Below are positions 20,160 to 29,430 of a stretch of 64,000 bases of DNA, in pieces; the first letter of the stretch is position 1; every line of letters starts with the position of its first letter. The stretch is from Gemmatimonadota bacterium (GTDB lineage: Bacteria; Latescibacterota; UBA2968; GCA-2709665), in contig JAPPFJ010000008.1 of assembly GCA_028877215.1 (NCBI GenBank), positions 62,001 through 126,000 on the forward strand, given 5' to 3'. Made by a program: the position numbers and the translations under genes. The notes beneath the pieces were generated by a model. That model worked only from the letters and a program-made list of their open reading frames with translations. It had not been told where the DNA came from and did not search any database.

Positions 20160-21080
20160 TTAATTGACCTTCAGTAACTCAACCTCGAAGATGAGCGTCG
20201 AACCGGGCGGGATGGCCGGATTCCCACGGTCGCCGTAGGCGAGGTCGGAAGGAATATAGAAGGTGTATTTGGCCCCTTCCTTCATCAGCTGCAAGCCTTC
20301 CGTCCATCCCCTGATGACGCGGTTGAGCGGGAACGTGGCAGGTTTTCCGCGTTTGAATGAGCTGTCGAATTCCTTGCCGTCGAGGAGGGTGCCGCGGTAG
20401 TGGACCGTTACTTCATCCGTGGCCGAGGGCGATTTACCGGATCCCTCCCGGGTTATCTTGTACTGAAGGCCGCTGGGGAGTTCCACGACGCCGGTCTTTG
20501 TCCTGTTTTCCGCCAGAAACTGCCTTCCCTCCTCTTTGTTTTTCATTGCCAGTTCTCCAATGTTGGGCCTCGTGCGACGCGCCTTCATCTGTTCCTGTTG
20601 TCGGTCGACGATCTTTTGTTTCAATGACGTCATGGCCGCCTCGATCTCCTCTTCGTTCATCCGGCCGCCTGTCTTTGTAACGCGGTCCTTTACACCGAGC
20701 GAGAACGCATCGGGATCAACTTCAATTCCGGAATTCTGCCGCAGGCCGTTTACGATGTCCCGGCCTACGGCGTAACCGAGAGAATAGTTGAGCTTCTGCC
20801 GGTCCTGAACGTCTTTCTCCTGGCGAAAGGCCAGCAGGGCCTGCTCGATTTCGTCGCGGGTGTAGAGGGTCCCCCCGCCCGCCGCCGCTTCTCTGACGCC
20901 CTTTCCGTATGCGTCGGCATCGAGTGCTATCTGCGTTTTTTCCAATCCCTTTGTGACTTCCTCGCCAATAGTGTATCCGAGGCTGTAGCTGGTTCTCTCG
21001 TCTTCCGTTGCCAGTTCTTTCTTTTCCGCCTCGCAGGCGAAAAGAAGCAGCGATACAAGCAATATACATCCTCTTCTCAT
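20160..21080 (-). CDS. FKBP-type peptidyl-prolyl isomerase lipoprotein
   Basis: A 306-residue protein. The start MRRGCILLVSLLLFAC is chosen because GGAGAG precedes it and it opens a lipoprotein signal with the lipobox LFAC (Cys16). Two consecutive FkpA-like N-terminal dimerisation domains follow: SYSLGYTIGEEVTKGL (about 32-100) and NYSLGYAVGRDIVNGL (about 112-190). The C-terminal FKBP domain has VTVHYRGTLLDGKEFDSS, RVIRGWTEGLQLM and PSDLAYG. It speeds proline isomerisation of envelope proteins in the periplasm, anchored by lipid. FkpA/Mip normally has one such N domain; the duplication is unusual. Confidence 0.92.
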   Translation of the reverse strand: MRRGCILLVSLLLFACEAEKKELATEDERTSYSLGYTIGEEVTKGLEKTQIALDADAYGKGVREAAAGGGTLYTRDEIEQALLAFRQEKDVQDRQKLNYSLGYAVGRDIVNGLRQNSGIEVDPDAFSLGVKDRVTKTGGRMNEEEIEAAMTSLKQKIVDRQQEQMKARRTRPNIGELAMKNKEEGRQFLAENRTKTGVVELPSGLQYKITREGSGKSPSATDEVTVHYRGTLLDGKEFDSSFKRGKPATFPLNRVIRGWTEGLQLMKEGAKYTFYIPSDLAYGDRGNPAIPPGSTLIFEVELLKVN

Positions 21081-21195
21081 GGAACTCTCCTGTCTGATGA
21101 GGTGATTTCTCCGTCGCCCGCGTCGTATCAGTAACGGGAATCGTCTCGAAGCCATCAACACTGCTTTCATGGCACACTGTCGAACGATGCCCCGC

Positions 21196-21963
21196 TCAAC
21201 GAATGTAGATCCCGCCGTTGGCGTCGATGATTTCGCCCGTTATGAAGCTTCCCTGGTCGGACGCCAGGAGCATTACGGCGCCGACCATTTCCTCGGCCAG
21301 CCCGACCCGTTTCAGCGGTGTGGCTTCTCCGAAGGATTCAAGTTGCTCCGGTGTGGAATGCCGGTGCTGCATCGGCGTGTCGATCACGCCCGGCGCCAGG
21401 GCATTCACCCGGATGCCGTACGGCGCAAGCTCCTTGGCGAGTCCCCTTGTGAACGTGTTGACCCCGCCCTTTGCGGTGCCGTAGGGAAGGGTGCCGCCGC
21501 CTCCGCCCGTATGGCCCGCGACGGAGGAGATATTCACGATGGCGCCGGTACGGTTTTCCTGCATGGCGGGAATGGCCGCGCGGCAGCAGAGGAACACGCT
21601 CTTCAGGTTGACGTTGATCATGTGGTCCCAGAGTTCCTCTGGGCACTCGGCAATGCGCGCCTTGTCCATCCACTGTCCGGCATTGTTTATTAGCACATCC
21701 AGCCGACCGCCGAAGATTTCCAGGGTATGGTCCACCATTCGCTGCACGTCCGTCGCACTGCAGACGTCCGTCCGCAGGGTTTCCACGCGGCCCTTCAGCG
21801 ACGCGGCCTCCTCCTTGAGTTCGTCCGCGCCGGCCCTGTTGCTGTTGTAGGTGGCGACGACAGATGCGCCTTCGTCTGCAAGCGCGAGTGCGACGACCCT
21901 GCCGATTCCGCTGCTGGCGCCGGTAACGATTGCGACTTTGCCGGTGAACTGCCGGTGGTTCAT
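21196..21963 (-). CDS. Short-chain dehydrogenase/reductase (1)
   Basis: A 255-residue classical SDR starting at MNHRQFTGKVAIVTG behind GGAGAGAGG; the longer frame upstream overlaps the next SDR gene and is rejected. TGASSGIGRV (NAD(P) binding), NNAGQW, the catalytic Ser in NISSVAG, and YGTAKGG (Tyr and Lys) are present. It oxidises or reduces a sugar, steroid or acyl substrate that cannot be named from sequence. It ends a four-gene minus-strand set with another SDR, a Gfo/Idh enzyme and an NAD-epimerase. Confidence 0.88.
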   Translation of the reverse strand: MNHRQFTGKVAIVTGASSGIGRVVALALADEGASVVATYNSNRAGADELKEEAASLKGRVETLRTDVCSATDVQRMVDHTLEIFGGRLDVLINNAGQWMDKARIAECPEELWDHMINVNLKSVFLCCRAAIPAMQENRTGAIVNISSVAGHTGGGGGTLPYGTAKGGVNTFTRGLAKELAPYGIRVNALAPGVIDTPMQHRHSTPEQLESFGEATPLKRVGLAEEMVGAVMLLASDQGSFITGEIIDANGGIYIR

Positions 21964-22027
21964 ATCGGTCCTCTCTCCGCTTCGCAAGACGTTCCGTCTC
22001 CGCTGTTGTGCCGTGGGAGCGATCGTC

Positions 22028-22795
22028 TCAGTGCTTGTCAAACAGCTTCTTCCAGTCCGAGAAGGCCATCTGTCCGCCGTCGGCAACGAGGGTCTGTCCG
22101 GTTATGAACCGGGCGTCAGCGGTGGTGAGAAAGTGTACGATGCCCGCGATTTCCTCGGGTTCGCCGTAGCGTCCCTGCGGTATCAGCTTCAGGTAGTTGT
22201 CCAGGGTTTCCCTGTCGTCCAGCAGATCGTCGTTCGCAGACGTGTTGATGACGCCCGGACAGATGGCGTTCACGCGTACGTTGTGCGGTGCGAATTCTCC
22301 CGCGGCGGTTCGGGTGAAGGCAACGAGCGCGGCTTTGGATGAATCGTAGGCGGCGGAACCCTTACTGGATACCATCGCGTTGCGGGATGCAATGTTGACA
22401 ATGACGCCGTCGCCGCGTTCGAGCATCCCGGGTGCGATCTCCCGGGTAAGAATGAACGGGGCCGTGGTATTGATCCGATAGATTTCTTCCCATCGGTCCA
22501 GGGCGATGTCGACCAGGGGCTCGTAGCACCAGGCTCCGGCATTGTTGACGAGCACGTCGATGGCGCCGTTCTCCTTCACAAGCTTCGCCACCATGCCGGG
22601 GATGGCCTCAAGGTCGTTCAGGTCGAAGACGCACGTGATGGTGTTGGAAACACATCCGGCCAGCTGCTTCAGCGCGTGTTTGGAACGATCCAGGGCGATG
22701 ACCCGATGGCCCTCGGCGGAAAACCGTTTGGCAATGGCTTTGCCGATGCCGCTTCCGGCCCCCGTCACGAAAGCCAGCGTGCCGGATCTGTCCAT
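22028..22795 (-). CDS. Short-chain dehydrogenase/reductase (2)
   Basis: A 255-residue SDR with TGAGSGIGKAIAKRF, NNAGAWCYEP, NIASRNAM (Ser) and YDSSKAALVAF (Tyr, Lys). I place the start at MDRSGTLAFVTG, which has CAAGG 8 bases upstream; an ATG seven codons earlier is also possible. It shares the fold but is clearly diverged from the neighbouring SDR, so the two probably act on different steps. Substrate unknown. Confidence 0.87.
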   Translation of the reverse strand: MDRSGTLAFVTGAGSGIGKAIAKRFSAEGHRVIALDRSKHALKQLAGCVSNTITCVFDLNDLEAIPGMVAKLVKENGAIDVLVNNAGAWCYEPLVDIALDRWEEIYRINTTAPFILTREIAPGMLERGDGVIVNIASRNAMVSSKGSAAYDSSKAALVAFTRTAAGEFAPHNVRVNAICPGVINTSANDDLLDDRETLDNYLKLIPQGRYGEPEEIAGIVHFLTTADARFITGQTLVADGGQMAFSDWKKLFDKH

Positions 22796-22942
22796 GGATT
22801 GACCTTGATGCGTCATCTCTTAGGGGACGTTCAATGGAATATTCGCCGCCGCTTGACGCCCATACCTTCTATGCCTTTTGTGGCAATTGATCTCAGCCAC
22901 GGATTTTTCGTAGTCTCGTAGTCTCGCGTTTTTCGTAGCTTC

Positions 22943-24145
22943 TTACAGCCATCCCGCAACGGTCCACATGGCGCTGAGGCGGCCGAAGGAGGCATTGAGC
23001 AGCGCAGTGGCGTCAGATACGGGGTCGCCGCCGTAGTATCGATTGAACTCGTCACGTATGCGCGCTTCCAGGCTGGTGGTTGCGTCTAGCGGAATATCAA
23101 CCCAATCGCCTCCGGATTCAGCGCTCTCGCGCAGCGCCACCCACATTTCATAGTCCAGCCGTCCGCCCTCCGCGCCGTATCGGGGGCTGGTATTCTGCGT
23201 GACGGCCGTGTGAAGGCTTTCCAGAATGGCGGCTTTGGCCACGTCGTCCTGGCTGGAAATCCTGTACTGCCTGTACGGATTCTCCCAGGTGATCGGAGGG
23301 TCGGTGTCCACCTGCACCCTGGCGAGGACCCGTTCGCCGTCGACTTCCTCGTGGATTTCACGGATGGGCCAGGTCTTGCGCTCGCCGGAGTCGTAGAGTG
23401 TCAGTTCGCCGCCGGAGAGGTACCCGTTTACGGCTTCTATATCCCAATTCATGCCGGATGCCGCGCCCGGTGTGGTGGGCATTTCGTAGATGCAGGCCAC
23501 GTCGTTCTCAAATTCGATCACGCCGCTTTCCCACCAGCGGGTGGTTTCGCTTCCCCCGCCGTAGTTCCTGTAGGGCGGAACCTCGACGGCCTGGGCGTAA
23601 CCCATTGCGCGCCGCGGTTTGCTGTCCAGAATCGTACGTACGGCGTTGAGGCCGTGGTAACTGCCCGCGGGATACCGGAGACGGGCGTGTGTGAGCCTTC
23701 CCAGGACGCCCGTACGCGCGATTTTCTGTTTGAGCTGCTCGTTGGGCCAGAGCCAGACGTTTTCAGCGACTTCCCACTTCAGTCCCTTTTCGCTTGCCGC
23801 ACGGGCGATCGCGTCACCCATGTCCAGCGTGAGCGCGTAGGGTATTTCGGTGATAATGTGACAACCGTGTTCAATGCCGGCAAGCGCGGCCACCGTCTGG
23901 CCGTCGGTGGGGAGCAGGACGAAGAAGACATCCGGCTTTTGTTCCTTCAGCAGTGATTCGATGCACGTATAGCGCGCCGGAACGTCGAACTGCTCGCCCG
24001 CCGCGTGCAGGGCCCCCCGGCCGGCGTCGCAGATGGCGCAGAGGTCGTATAGATGCGCAAGCCTTTTGATCGTAGCCAGGTAGCCTCTGGCGCGGGAGCC
24101 GGCATCGACGCCGACACCGGCTACGGCCAGACGCAGCGTGGACAT
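22943..24145 (-). CDS. Gfo/Idh/MocA family oxidoreductase
   Basis: A 400-residue protein starting MSTLRLAVAGVGVDAGSRAR behind GGAGG. The N-terminal Rossmann domain has AVAGVG and LLPTDGQTVAALAGIEHGCH. EIPYALTLDMGDAI corresponds to the EKPL/EKP substrate-nicotinamide motif, with the Lys replaced by Ile. The C-terminal Gfo/Idh alpha/beta domain follows (residues ~125-400). Such enzymes oxidise sugars or cyclitols with NAD(P). Loss of the usual Lys in EKP suggests altered chemistry or a non-catalytic role. Confidence 0.85.
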   Translation of the reverse strand: MSTLRLAVAGVGVDAGSRARGYLATIKRLAHLYDLCAICDAGRGALHAAGEQFDVPARYTCIESLLKEQKPDVFFVLLPTDGQTVAALAGIEHGCHIITEIPYALTLDMGDAIARAASEKGLKWEVAENVWLWPNEQLKQKIARTGVLGRLTHARLRYPAGSYHGLNAVRTILDSKPRRAMGYAQAVEVPPYRNYGGGSETTRWWESGVIEFENDVACIYEMPTTPGAASGMNWDIEAVNGYLSGGELTLYDSGERKTWPIREIHEEVDGERVLARVQVDTDPPITWENPYRQYRISSQDDVAKAAILESLHTAVTQNTSPRYGAEGGRLDYEMWVALRESAESGGDWVDIPLDATTSLEARIRDEFNRYYGGDPVSDATALLNASFGRLSAMWTVAGWL

Positions 24146-24161
24146 GGAATGAATTCCTCCA

Positions 24162-24968
24162 TTAGATATAGTCCTCCGCGCGGTCCCGAGGGACAAAACC
24201 GAGGACCTCCCTGGCGTGGTTCATGTCCACCCAGCAATACTTGTTGTTGGAGATGCTGTAGAAGATATCGAAACGGAGATCGTCAGGCGCGATGATACAG
24301 TCTTCGGTGATCTTCACGACGTCGCGCTGGCTGCACCACACCGCGGAGAGTTCGGGGCTGGCCGGTCGGTCTTCGGCGTTTACCGCCCCGATCCGCAGAG
24401 AGATGCACGAGAGCCCGTGTGCGTCTGAGTAGAATCGGCATAGGGCTTCACCCCAGACCTTGCTGGCGGAATAGGGTTCCGTGGGCCAGGTCGGGTGTTT
24501 GTGCGTGACGATGGGGATGGGGTCGGGAATATCGTCGTACCGGCATTCCTGGATGGCCTTGTAGGGTTCTTCGGTCTGATATCCCCAGTTTGTCATGATG
24601 GAACTGGCGTAGATGATCCGCCTGACGCCCGCGAGGCGGCAGGCTTCGAAGACGTTATAGGCGCCGATTACGTTGCTGTTCAAGATGTCGTCCCAGCCGG
24701 CTTCGGGCCGAGGATCTGCGGCCATCTGAACGACGGTGTCCATGCCGTCGACGGCGTTCCGCACGGCGTCCATGTCGGAGAGATCCGCGAGGTGAAATTT
24801 GTCGTCCGGGATGTTGAGCATGCGACCGCCGGGCGCCCGGTCCGATGGAAAGCGCCTGCGCGCGAGCGCGTACGTGTCGTATACGTCGGGCGACTGAACC
24901 AGATGCTCGTAAATGGCGCCGGGGATCAGCCCGTATACGCCGGTGACCAGAACTTTTCGGGGGGGCAT
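24162..24968 (-). CDS. NAD-dependent epimerase/dehydratase family protein
   Basis: A 268-residue extended-SDR protein: MPPRKVLVTGVYGLIPGAIY (a variant of TGGxGxxG), DLSDMDAVRNAVDGMDTVVQ, and YSASKVWGEAL with the catalytic Tyr and Lys. It is most like uronate dehydrogenase/UDP-sugar epimerase-type proteins; the exact sugar is not readable. GGAGG lies before the ATG. It is the first gene of the oxidoreductase cluster, 16 bases before the Gfo/Idh gene. Confidence 0.85.
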   Translation of the reverse strand: MPPRKVLVTGVYGLIPGAIYEHLVQSPDVYDTYALARRRFPSDRAPGGRMLNIPDDKFHLADLSDMDAVRNAVDGMDTVVQMAADPRPEAGWDDILNSNVIGAYNVFEACRLAGVRRIIYASSIMTNWGYQTEEPYKAIQECRYDDIPDPIPIVTHKHPTWPTEPYSASKVWGEALCRFYSDAHGLSCISLRIGAVNAEDRPASPELSAVWCSQRDVVKITEDCIIAPDDLRFDIFYSISNNKYCWVDMNHAREVLGFVPRDRAEDYI

Positions 24969-25316
24969 GTCACCTCCATGGAGGGATGTATTCGCGATTA
25001 GGCATGGACGGATCGAATATCAGAAGACACTCAATAAAGCAATATGTAATAACCACTTGTTCAGATCATTCGAGAAAGCGTGACGCTTCCGGTCGTCCCC
25101 GCGGTTCCGCGGCGAATGGCGAATCAAGTTAACGCAACCGCGTGATTTAGAAAAGAGAAAACGCGACTGCTCGCCTCATCCGCCGGGCCGGTGGAATCAG
25201 CTGAATTCCAATGGTCTTCGGCTTTCACTCGTCTGCAGAAACCGGCCTTTCGACACGGCGTGGAGTACGTAATGACAGCCCGCGGGCCGTAGCGGTGAGG
25301 GAGGGGTTTAATTTCG
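24969..25316. other. Intergenic region without recognised gene
   Basis: About 350 bases between the divergent epimerase and pyrH genes. I find no credible ORF, RNA fold or repeat; it ends at the pyrH promoter. Confidence 0.6.
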
Positions 25317-25344
25317 TTGACACACGGCGCGACGCGTCTATATT
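25317..25344 (+). promoter_or_regulatory. Promoter of pyrH with a long leader
   Basis: TTGACA (25317-25322), 16 bases, TATATT (25339-25344). The leader is about 180 bases. It contains GCGTTTC and GAAACGC (about 25379 and 25413) as arms of a possible hairpin. A longer in-frame reading through this leader is not conserved-looking and is rejected. Confidence 0.7.
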
Positions 25345-25528
25345 AAACCGGTACGGCTTGCAGGAGGCGCCTTCCCGTAGCGTTTCGGTTCAGATATTCC
25401 CGTCTGGTGCTATGAAACGCCCGCGGCGACTCCGGGATTCACCGTCGGCCCGCAATCCGAGTTCCTTCCTCCCCCGGTTTTCACCCCATACTTATCTTTG
25501 CATCCGTACCCCGGAGTATACCAGAATA

Positions 25529-26263
25529 ATGAGATACAGGCGAATTGTGCTTAAGTTGAGCGGCGCGGCCGTCGCGGGTGACCGGGAATTCGGTTTTGAC
25601 CCGATTGCGCTGGAGTACATCGCCGATGAAATCCTGGCTGTTCACAGGCTGGGTGTTGGCGTCGGCGTGGTAATCGGTGGCGGGAACATCTTCAGAGGGA
25701 TGCTCGGCGCGCAGTGGGGCATCGAAGAGTCCGAAGCCCACAACATCGGTATGCTCGGGACGATCGTCAACAGCCTGATGTTGCGCGGCGTGATGACCGC
25801 CCGGAGCGACGCCGAAGTGCGCGTGATGACGGCAATTCCGATCAACGCGGTCGCCGAACCGTTTATCCGGCTGCGCGCCATCCACCATATCGAAAAGGGC
25901 TATATCGTCATCTTCGCCGGCGGTATCGGCAATCCCTACGTCACAACGGACTATCCCGGTGTCCAAAGGGCCCTTGAGATCCGGGCGGATGCCATTCTCT
26001 TCGCGAAACACAAAACAGCCGGCGTATATACCGACGACCCGAACAGGAGACCCGATGCGCGACTGTACCGCAGCGTCGGCTACGATACCGTGGTGCGGGA
26101 AAACCTGGGCGCGCTGGACCAGTCCGCGGTGATTCTGGCCAGGGACAACCGGCTTCCCATCCATGTATTCGATTTCGACACCCGCGGGACCATGCGGCGG
26201 ATTCTCGAGGGCGAGGACCTGGGCACGGTGATCGCGCATGGAGCCGGTGACGAGTTGGAATAA
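25529..26263 (+). CDS. pyrH: Uridylate (UMP) kinase
   Basis: A 244-residue protein starting MRYRRIVLKLSGAAVAGD; homologues begin with KRILLKLSGE, which fixes the start despite a weak SD. VVIGGGNIFRGMLGAQ, TDYPGVQRALEIRADAILFAKHKTAGVYTDDP and LGALDQSAVILARDNRLPIHVF are the bacterial hexameric UMP kinase motifs. It phosphorylates UMP to UDP. The usual neighbours tsf and frr are absent; instead purD follows after 40 bases, making a small nucleotide-synthesis group. Confidence 0.95.
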   Translation: MRYRRIVLKLSGAAVAGDREFGFDPIALEYIADEILAVHRLGVGVGVVIGGGNIFRGMLGAQWGIEESEAHNIGMLGTIVNSLMLRGVMTARSDAEVRVMTAIPINAVAEPFIRLRAIHHIEKGYIVIFAGGIGNPYVTTDYPGVQRALEIRADAILFAKHKTAGVYTDDPNRRPDARLYRSVGYDTVVRENLGALDQSAVILARDNRLPIHVFDFDTRGTMRRILEGEDLGTVIAHGAGDELE

Positions 26264-26303
26264 GTAGAGCGCACAAAGACGCCAACGCGGGGGTTCCGTT
26301 CAG

Positions 26304-27584
26304 ATGAAAGTGTTGATTGTGGGTAAGGGGGGGCGCGAGCACACGTTCGCGTGGAAGATCTCCCGGAGTCCGAGGGTGAGCCGCATCTATGCCGCTCCCG
26401 GAAATCCGGGAATGGCCGGACATGCCACTTGCGTGGACATCGACGTCGACGACCTGGACGGACTCGTGGCGTTCGCGCAGGGGGAACGCATCGACCTGAC
26501 CGTGGTCGGCCCCGAAGACCCGCTTGCAAACGGGCTTGCGGACCGGTTCGAGGCGTTGGGGCTTCGGGTGTTTGGCCCCTCGCAAGAAGCGGCACAGATC
26601 GAGGCCGACAAGGACTTCGCGCTCCGTCTGATGCACAAACATGGTATTCCCACGGGCGAGTTTCGTACGTTTACGGACCCGGACGAAGCGCGGGGGTTCG
26701 TGCGGGACTGGGGAGCGCCGGTAGTACTGAAAGCCTCGGGTCTGGCCGCCGGAAAGGGTGCGTTGGTGTGCCATACGGTGGATGAGGCGTTGCGTGCCGT
26801 GGACCGGGTGCTCGTCGACCGGGAGTTCGGCGACGCCGGTGAGAAGCTGGTGCTGATGGAGTATCTGGAGGGAGAGGAAGCGTCGATTACGGGGTTTACC
26901 GACGGGAAACACGTGGTGTGCGTCGTCCCGTCCCAGGACCACAAAACCATCGGCGAGGGCGATACCGGCCCCAATACCGGGGGCATGGGCGCCTACGCAC
27001 CGGCCCCCGTGGTGACGCCGCAGATGCAGAGGGTCATACTGGAACGCGTGATGCTGCCCACGGTTCATGCGCTCGCGGCGGAAGGGCGGCCCTATAAGGG
27101 GATCCTCTATGGTGGCCTGATCATGACCGAAAGCGGGCCCCGCGTTATCGAATTCAACTGCCGACTGGGCGACCCGGAGGCGCAGGTGGTGCTGCCGTTG
27201 CTGAAGACCGATCTTGTGGACATTATGGAAGCCGTGTCCGAAGGCACCCTCAAAGACCTGGAAATCGAGCTGGACGATCGGGCCGCAACCTGCGTGGTTC
27301 TGGCTTCCGGAGGGTATCCGGGCGCGTACCAAACCGGATTTGCGATTTCCGGGCTGGACGAGGCGGAAACCGGGGACGACGTGCTGGTGTTTCACGCGGG
27401 CACGGCGCGGCGTGGTGGTTCAACGGTTACCGACGGCGGCCGGGTACTGGGGGTAACGGCCGTTGGTGAGGATATTGAGGCTTCCGTCAATCTTGCGTAC
27501 GAGGCGATCGGAAAGATTCAGTTCGAAAATGCATATTTCCGGAAGGACATCGGACACCAAGCATTGAATCGTCAGGAGACGTGA
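26304..27584 (+). CDS. purD: Phosphoribosylamine-glycine ligase (GAR synthetase)
   Basis: A 426-residue protein of normal length. MKVLIVGKGGREHTFAWK, VGPEDPLANGLAD, KASGLAAGKGALV (ATP-grasp), GDTGPNTGGMGAYAPAP and IEFNCRLGDPEAQVVLPLL are all diagnostic. It joins phosphoribosylamine and glycine in step two of purine synthesis. It is followed by a methyltransferase gene and purE, so purine genes are grouped here. Confidence 0.97.
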   Translation: MKVLIVGKGGREHTFAWKISRSPRVSRIYAAPGNPGMAGHATCVDIDVDDLDGLVAFAQGERIDLTVVGPEDPLANGLADRFEALGLRVFGPSQEAAQIEADKDFALRLMHKHGIPTGEFRTFTDPDEARGFVRDWGAPVVLKASGLAAGKGALVCHTVDEALRAVDRVLVDREFGDAGEKLVLMEYLEGEEASITGFTDGKHVVCVVPSQDHKTIGEGDTGPNTGGMGAYAPAPVVTPQMQRVILERVMLPTVHALAAEGRPYKGILYGGLIMTESGPRVIEFNCRLGDPEAQVVLPLLKTDLVDIMEAVSEGTLKDLEIELDDRAATCVVLASGGYPGAYQTGFAISGLDEAETGDDVLVFHAGTARRGGSTVTDGGRVLGVTAVGEDIEASVNLAYEAIGKIQFENAYFRKDIGHQALNRQET

Positions 27585-27619
27585 GATGTGCAGACCCTCG
27601 TTTCCACGGGTGACGGGCG

Positions 27620-28828
27620 ATGGATACGGACACTGATGATCGGGACCGGGGTTATCGGGCAGCCGTGAGGGAGGCCGTTCTGGATGCGGACACGTTCCTC
27701 CGGCTCACGATGAGCGGGAAAGTTCGCGGTCAGCAGACGCCCTGGGTGAAGGTCGTCGCGCGGCCGGTGGCGGCCAGGCGGAAGCGAGGGATTCAGGTCT
27801 CGTATTTCAGCGACAGGAAGAACATACAGAAAAACTTCGTAGGCGAGGAGGTCGGCCCCGCTCTGGAGTCGCTGTTGGGGCTACCCTTCGGCCAGATCCA
27901 TGTACAATGCACTTCAAGGGACCTGCACGTCCGCAGGACGAAGAAGAATCGCGTGCTGATGAGGCACGGCAGACCGTCCCGTCCGGACGAAGCGCCCGTT
28001 TTCGACCACAATCGTAAAAAGCGGCGCCTCCTCGAAGGAGAAGGGGCCGGGGAATTGCTGCGGGCGATAGGGATTGCGGGCAAACGCGGCGAGGCAATGC
28101 AGGGCAAGTTCCGGCAGGTCAACGAGTTTCTCAGGCATCTCGGGCAGATGATCCTTTCGGCGAAGCCGTCGATGCGACGGATACAAATGGTGGATTGCGG
28201 TTGCGGCCGCGCTTACCTGACTTTTGCCGCGCACGACTATCTGTCCCGGAAGAAGGGCATACCCACGCATCTGACGGGGATCGATCACGATCCGGAAATC
28301 GTGGAGACATGCCGCGCGATCAGGGACGATCTGCAATTGAGCGGCGTGGATTTTCGCATCTGCGAAATCGCGGAGTACGTTCCGGAAACCGGACCGGATA
28401 TCGTCTTGAGCCTGCACGCCTGCGATACGGCCACCGACGAGGCGATCGCCCTGGGAGTGCGACGGGGAAGCAGAATTATCCTTGCGGCGCCGTGCTGCCA
28501 GCACGAACTCCGCTCTCAGCTGGATGCAGACGTTTTCGGTCCGGTGCTACGCCACGGCGTCCTGAAGCAGCGCACCGCAGATATTCTGACGGATGCGTTT
28601 CGCGCCCAGGCGTTGCGGATTATGGGATACCGAACCGACGTGGTGGAATTCGTGGACCCCGAGCGTACGGCAAAGAACCTGATGATCCGTGCAGTGAAGA
28701 CCGCGCCTCCCGGCGACGACGCGGAGGCTGTGGATTCGTATCGGAAGCTCAAGACGTTCTGGGACGTCTCTCCCAGCATCGAGCGGTTGCTCGGCAAGCC
28801 CTTCCAGCGAATGACAGGGGTTGGCTGA
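27620..28828 (+). CDS. Class I SAM-dependent methyltransferase (Methyltransf_32-like)
   Basis: A 402-residue protein. Residues ~1-170 are a basic domain of unknown role (SDRKNIQKNFVGEE, RRTKKNRVLMRHGRPSRP). Residues ~185-370 form a methyltransferase with the SAM loop VDCGCGRAYLTFAAHDYL, GIDHDPEIVETC, LSLHACDTATDEAI and APCCQHEL. HACDTATD and PCCQHE recur in the GSTCD-like Methyltransf_32 family, probable RNA modifiers. The Arg/Lys-rich N-terminus fits RNA binding. It lies between purD and purE, but a purine role is not implied. Confidence 0.78.
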   Translation: MDTDTDDRDRGYRAAVREAVLDADTFLRLTMSGKVRGQQTPWVKVVARPVAARRKRGIQVSYFSDRKNIQKNFVGEEVGPALESLLGLPFGQIHVQCTSRDLHVRRTKKNRVLMRHGRPSRPDEAPVFDHNRKKRRLLEGEGAGELLRAIGIAGKRGEAMQGKFRQVNEFLRHLGQMILSAKPSMRRIQMVDCGCGRAYLTFAAHDYLSRKKGIPTHLTGIDHDPEIVETCRAIRDDLQLSGVDFRICEIAEYVPETGPDIVLSLHACDTATDEAIALGVRRGSRIILAAPCCQHELRSQLDADVFGPVLRHGVLKQRTADILTDAFRAQALRIMGYRTDVVEFVDPERTAKNLMIRAVKTAPPGDDAEAVDSYRKLKTFWDVSPSIERLLGKPFQRMTGVG

Positions 28829-28900
28829 GGTGTCTGCGTCACGGCGAGACCGCGGGCTCAACAACGAGCCGATCAATCATAACAAAGGAGGAAGAGGGTC

Positions 28901-29347
28901 GTGGTTGGCATAATTATGGGCAGCAAGTCCGATGAACCGATCATGCAGAAAGCGGTCCCCGTTCTGGAAGAGCTGGGGATCGCATACGAGATGACCGTAT
29001 CGTCCGCGCATCGGAATCCCGATCGGACGGGCGAATACGGGCGCACCGCCGAGGCGCGCGGGCTGAAAGTGATTATTGCGGGGGCGGGACTGGCGGCCGC
29101 GCTGCCGGGCGTGATGGCGGCGCACACGACGCTGCCGGTTATCGGTGTACCGATTGCCTCCGGTGCGCTGAACGGTATCGATTCGCTCTATGCGATTGTA
29201 CAAATGCCGCCCGGAGTGCCCGTGGGCTGCGTGGGAATCGACAACGCGCGAAATGCCGCCGTGCTGGCCGCGCAGATCGTCGCGCAGACCGATCCGGACG
29301 TCAAGGCAAGGCTGGAAGCCTACAAGCAGGCCCTCGCGGCGGGATAG
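28901..29347 (+). CDS. purE: N5-carboxyaminoimidazole ribonucleotide mutase
   Basis: A 148-residue class I PurE translated from GTG with AAGGAGG upstream. VGIIMGSKSDEPIMQKA, VSSAHRNPDRTGEY and IIAGAGLAAALPGVMAAHT are the nucleotide and CO2-handling motifs. It converts N5-CAIR to CAIR in purine synthesis. purK, normally its partner, is not adjacent. A terminator follows. Confidence 0.95.
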   Translation: MVGIIMGSKSDEPIMQKAVPVLEELGIAYEMTVSSAHRNPDRTGEYGRTAEARGLKVIIAGAGLAAALPGVMAAHTTLPVIGVPIASGALNGIDSLYAIVQMPPGVPVGCVGIDNARNAAVLAAQIVAQTDPDVKARLEAYKQALAAG

Positions 29348-29373
29348 CAAGGGTGTCTGGGGGCTCAGCATTC

Positions 29374-29404
29374 AAGGCGCATGCCGTGAGGTATGCGCCT
29401 TTTG
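29374..29404. terminator. Intrinsic terminator after purE
   Basis: AAGGCGCAT, ten-base loop, ATGCGCCTT, then TTGTC. It also lies just beyond the end of the convergent ligase gene. Confidence 0.75.
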
Positions 29405-29430
29405 TCATTGGAACGGATCGAGGATTCGTG

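Noticed and set aside
25941-27395. 484-codon open frame antisense to pyrH and purD
   Set aside because: Covers the opposite strand of two certain genes; composition is typical of a codon-position shadow.
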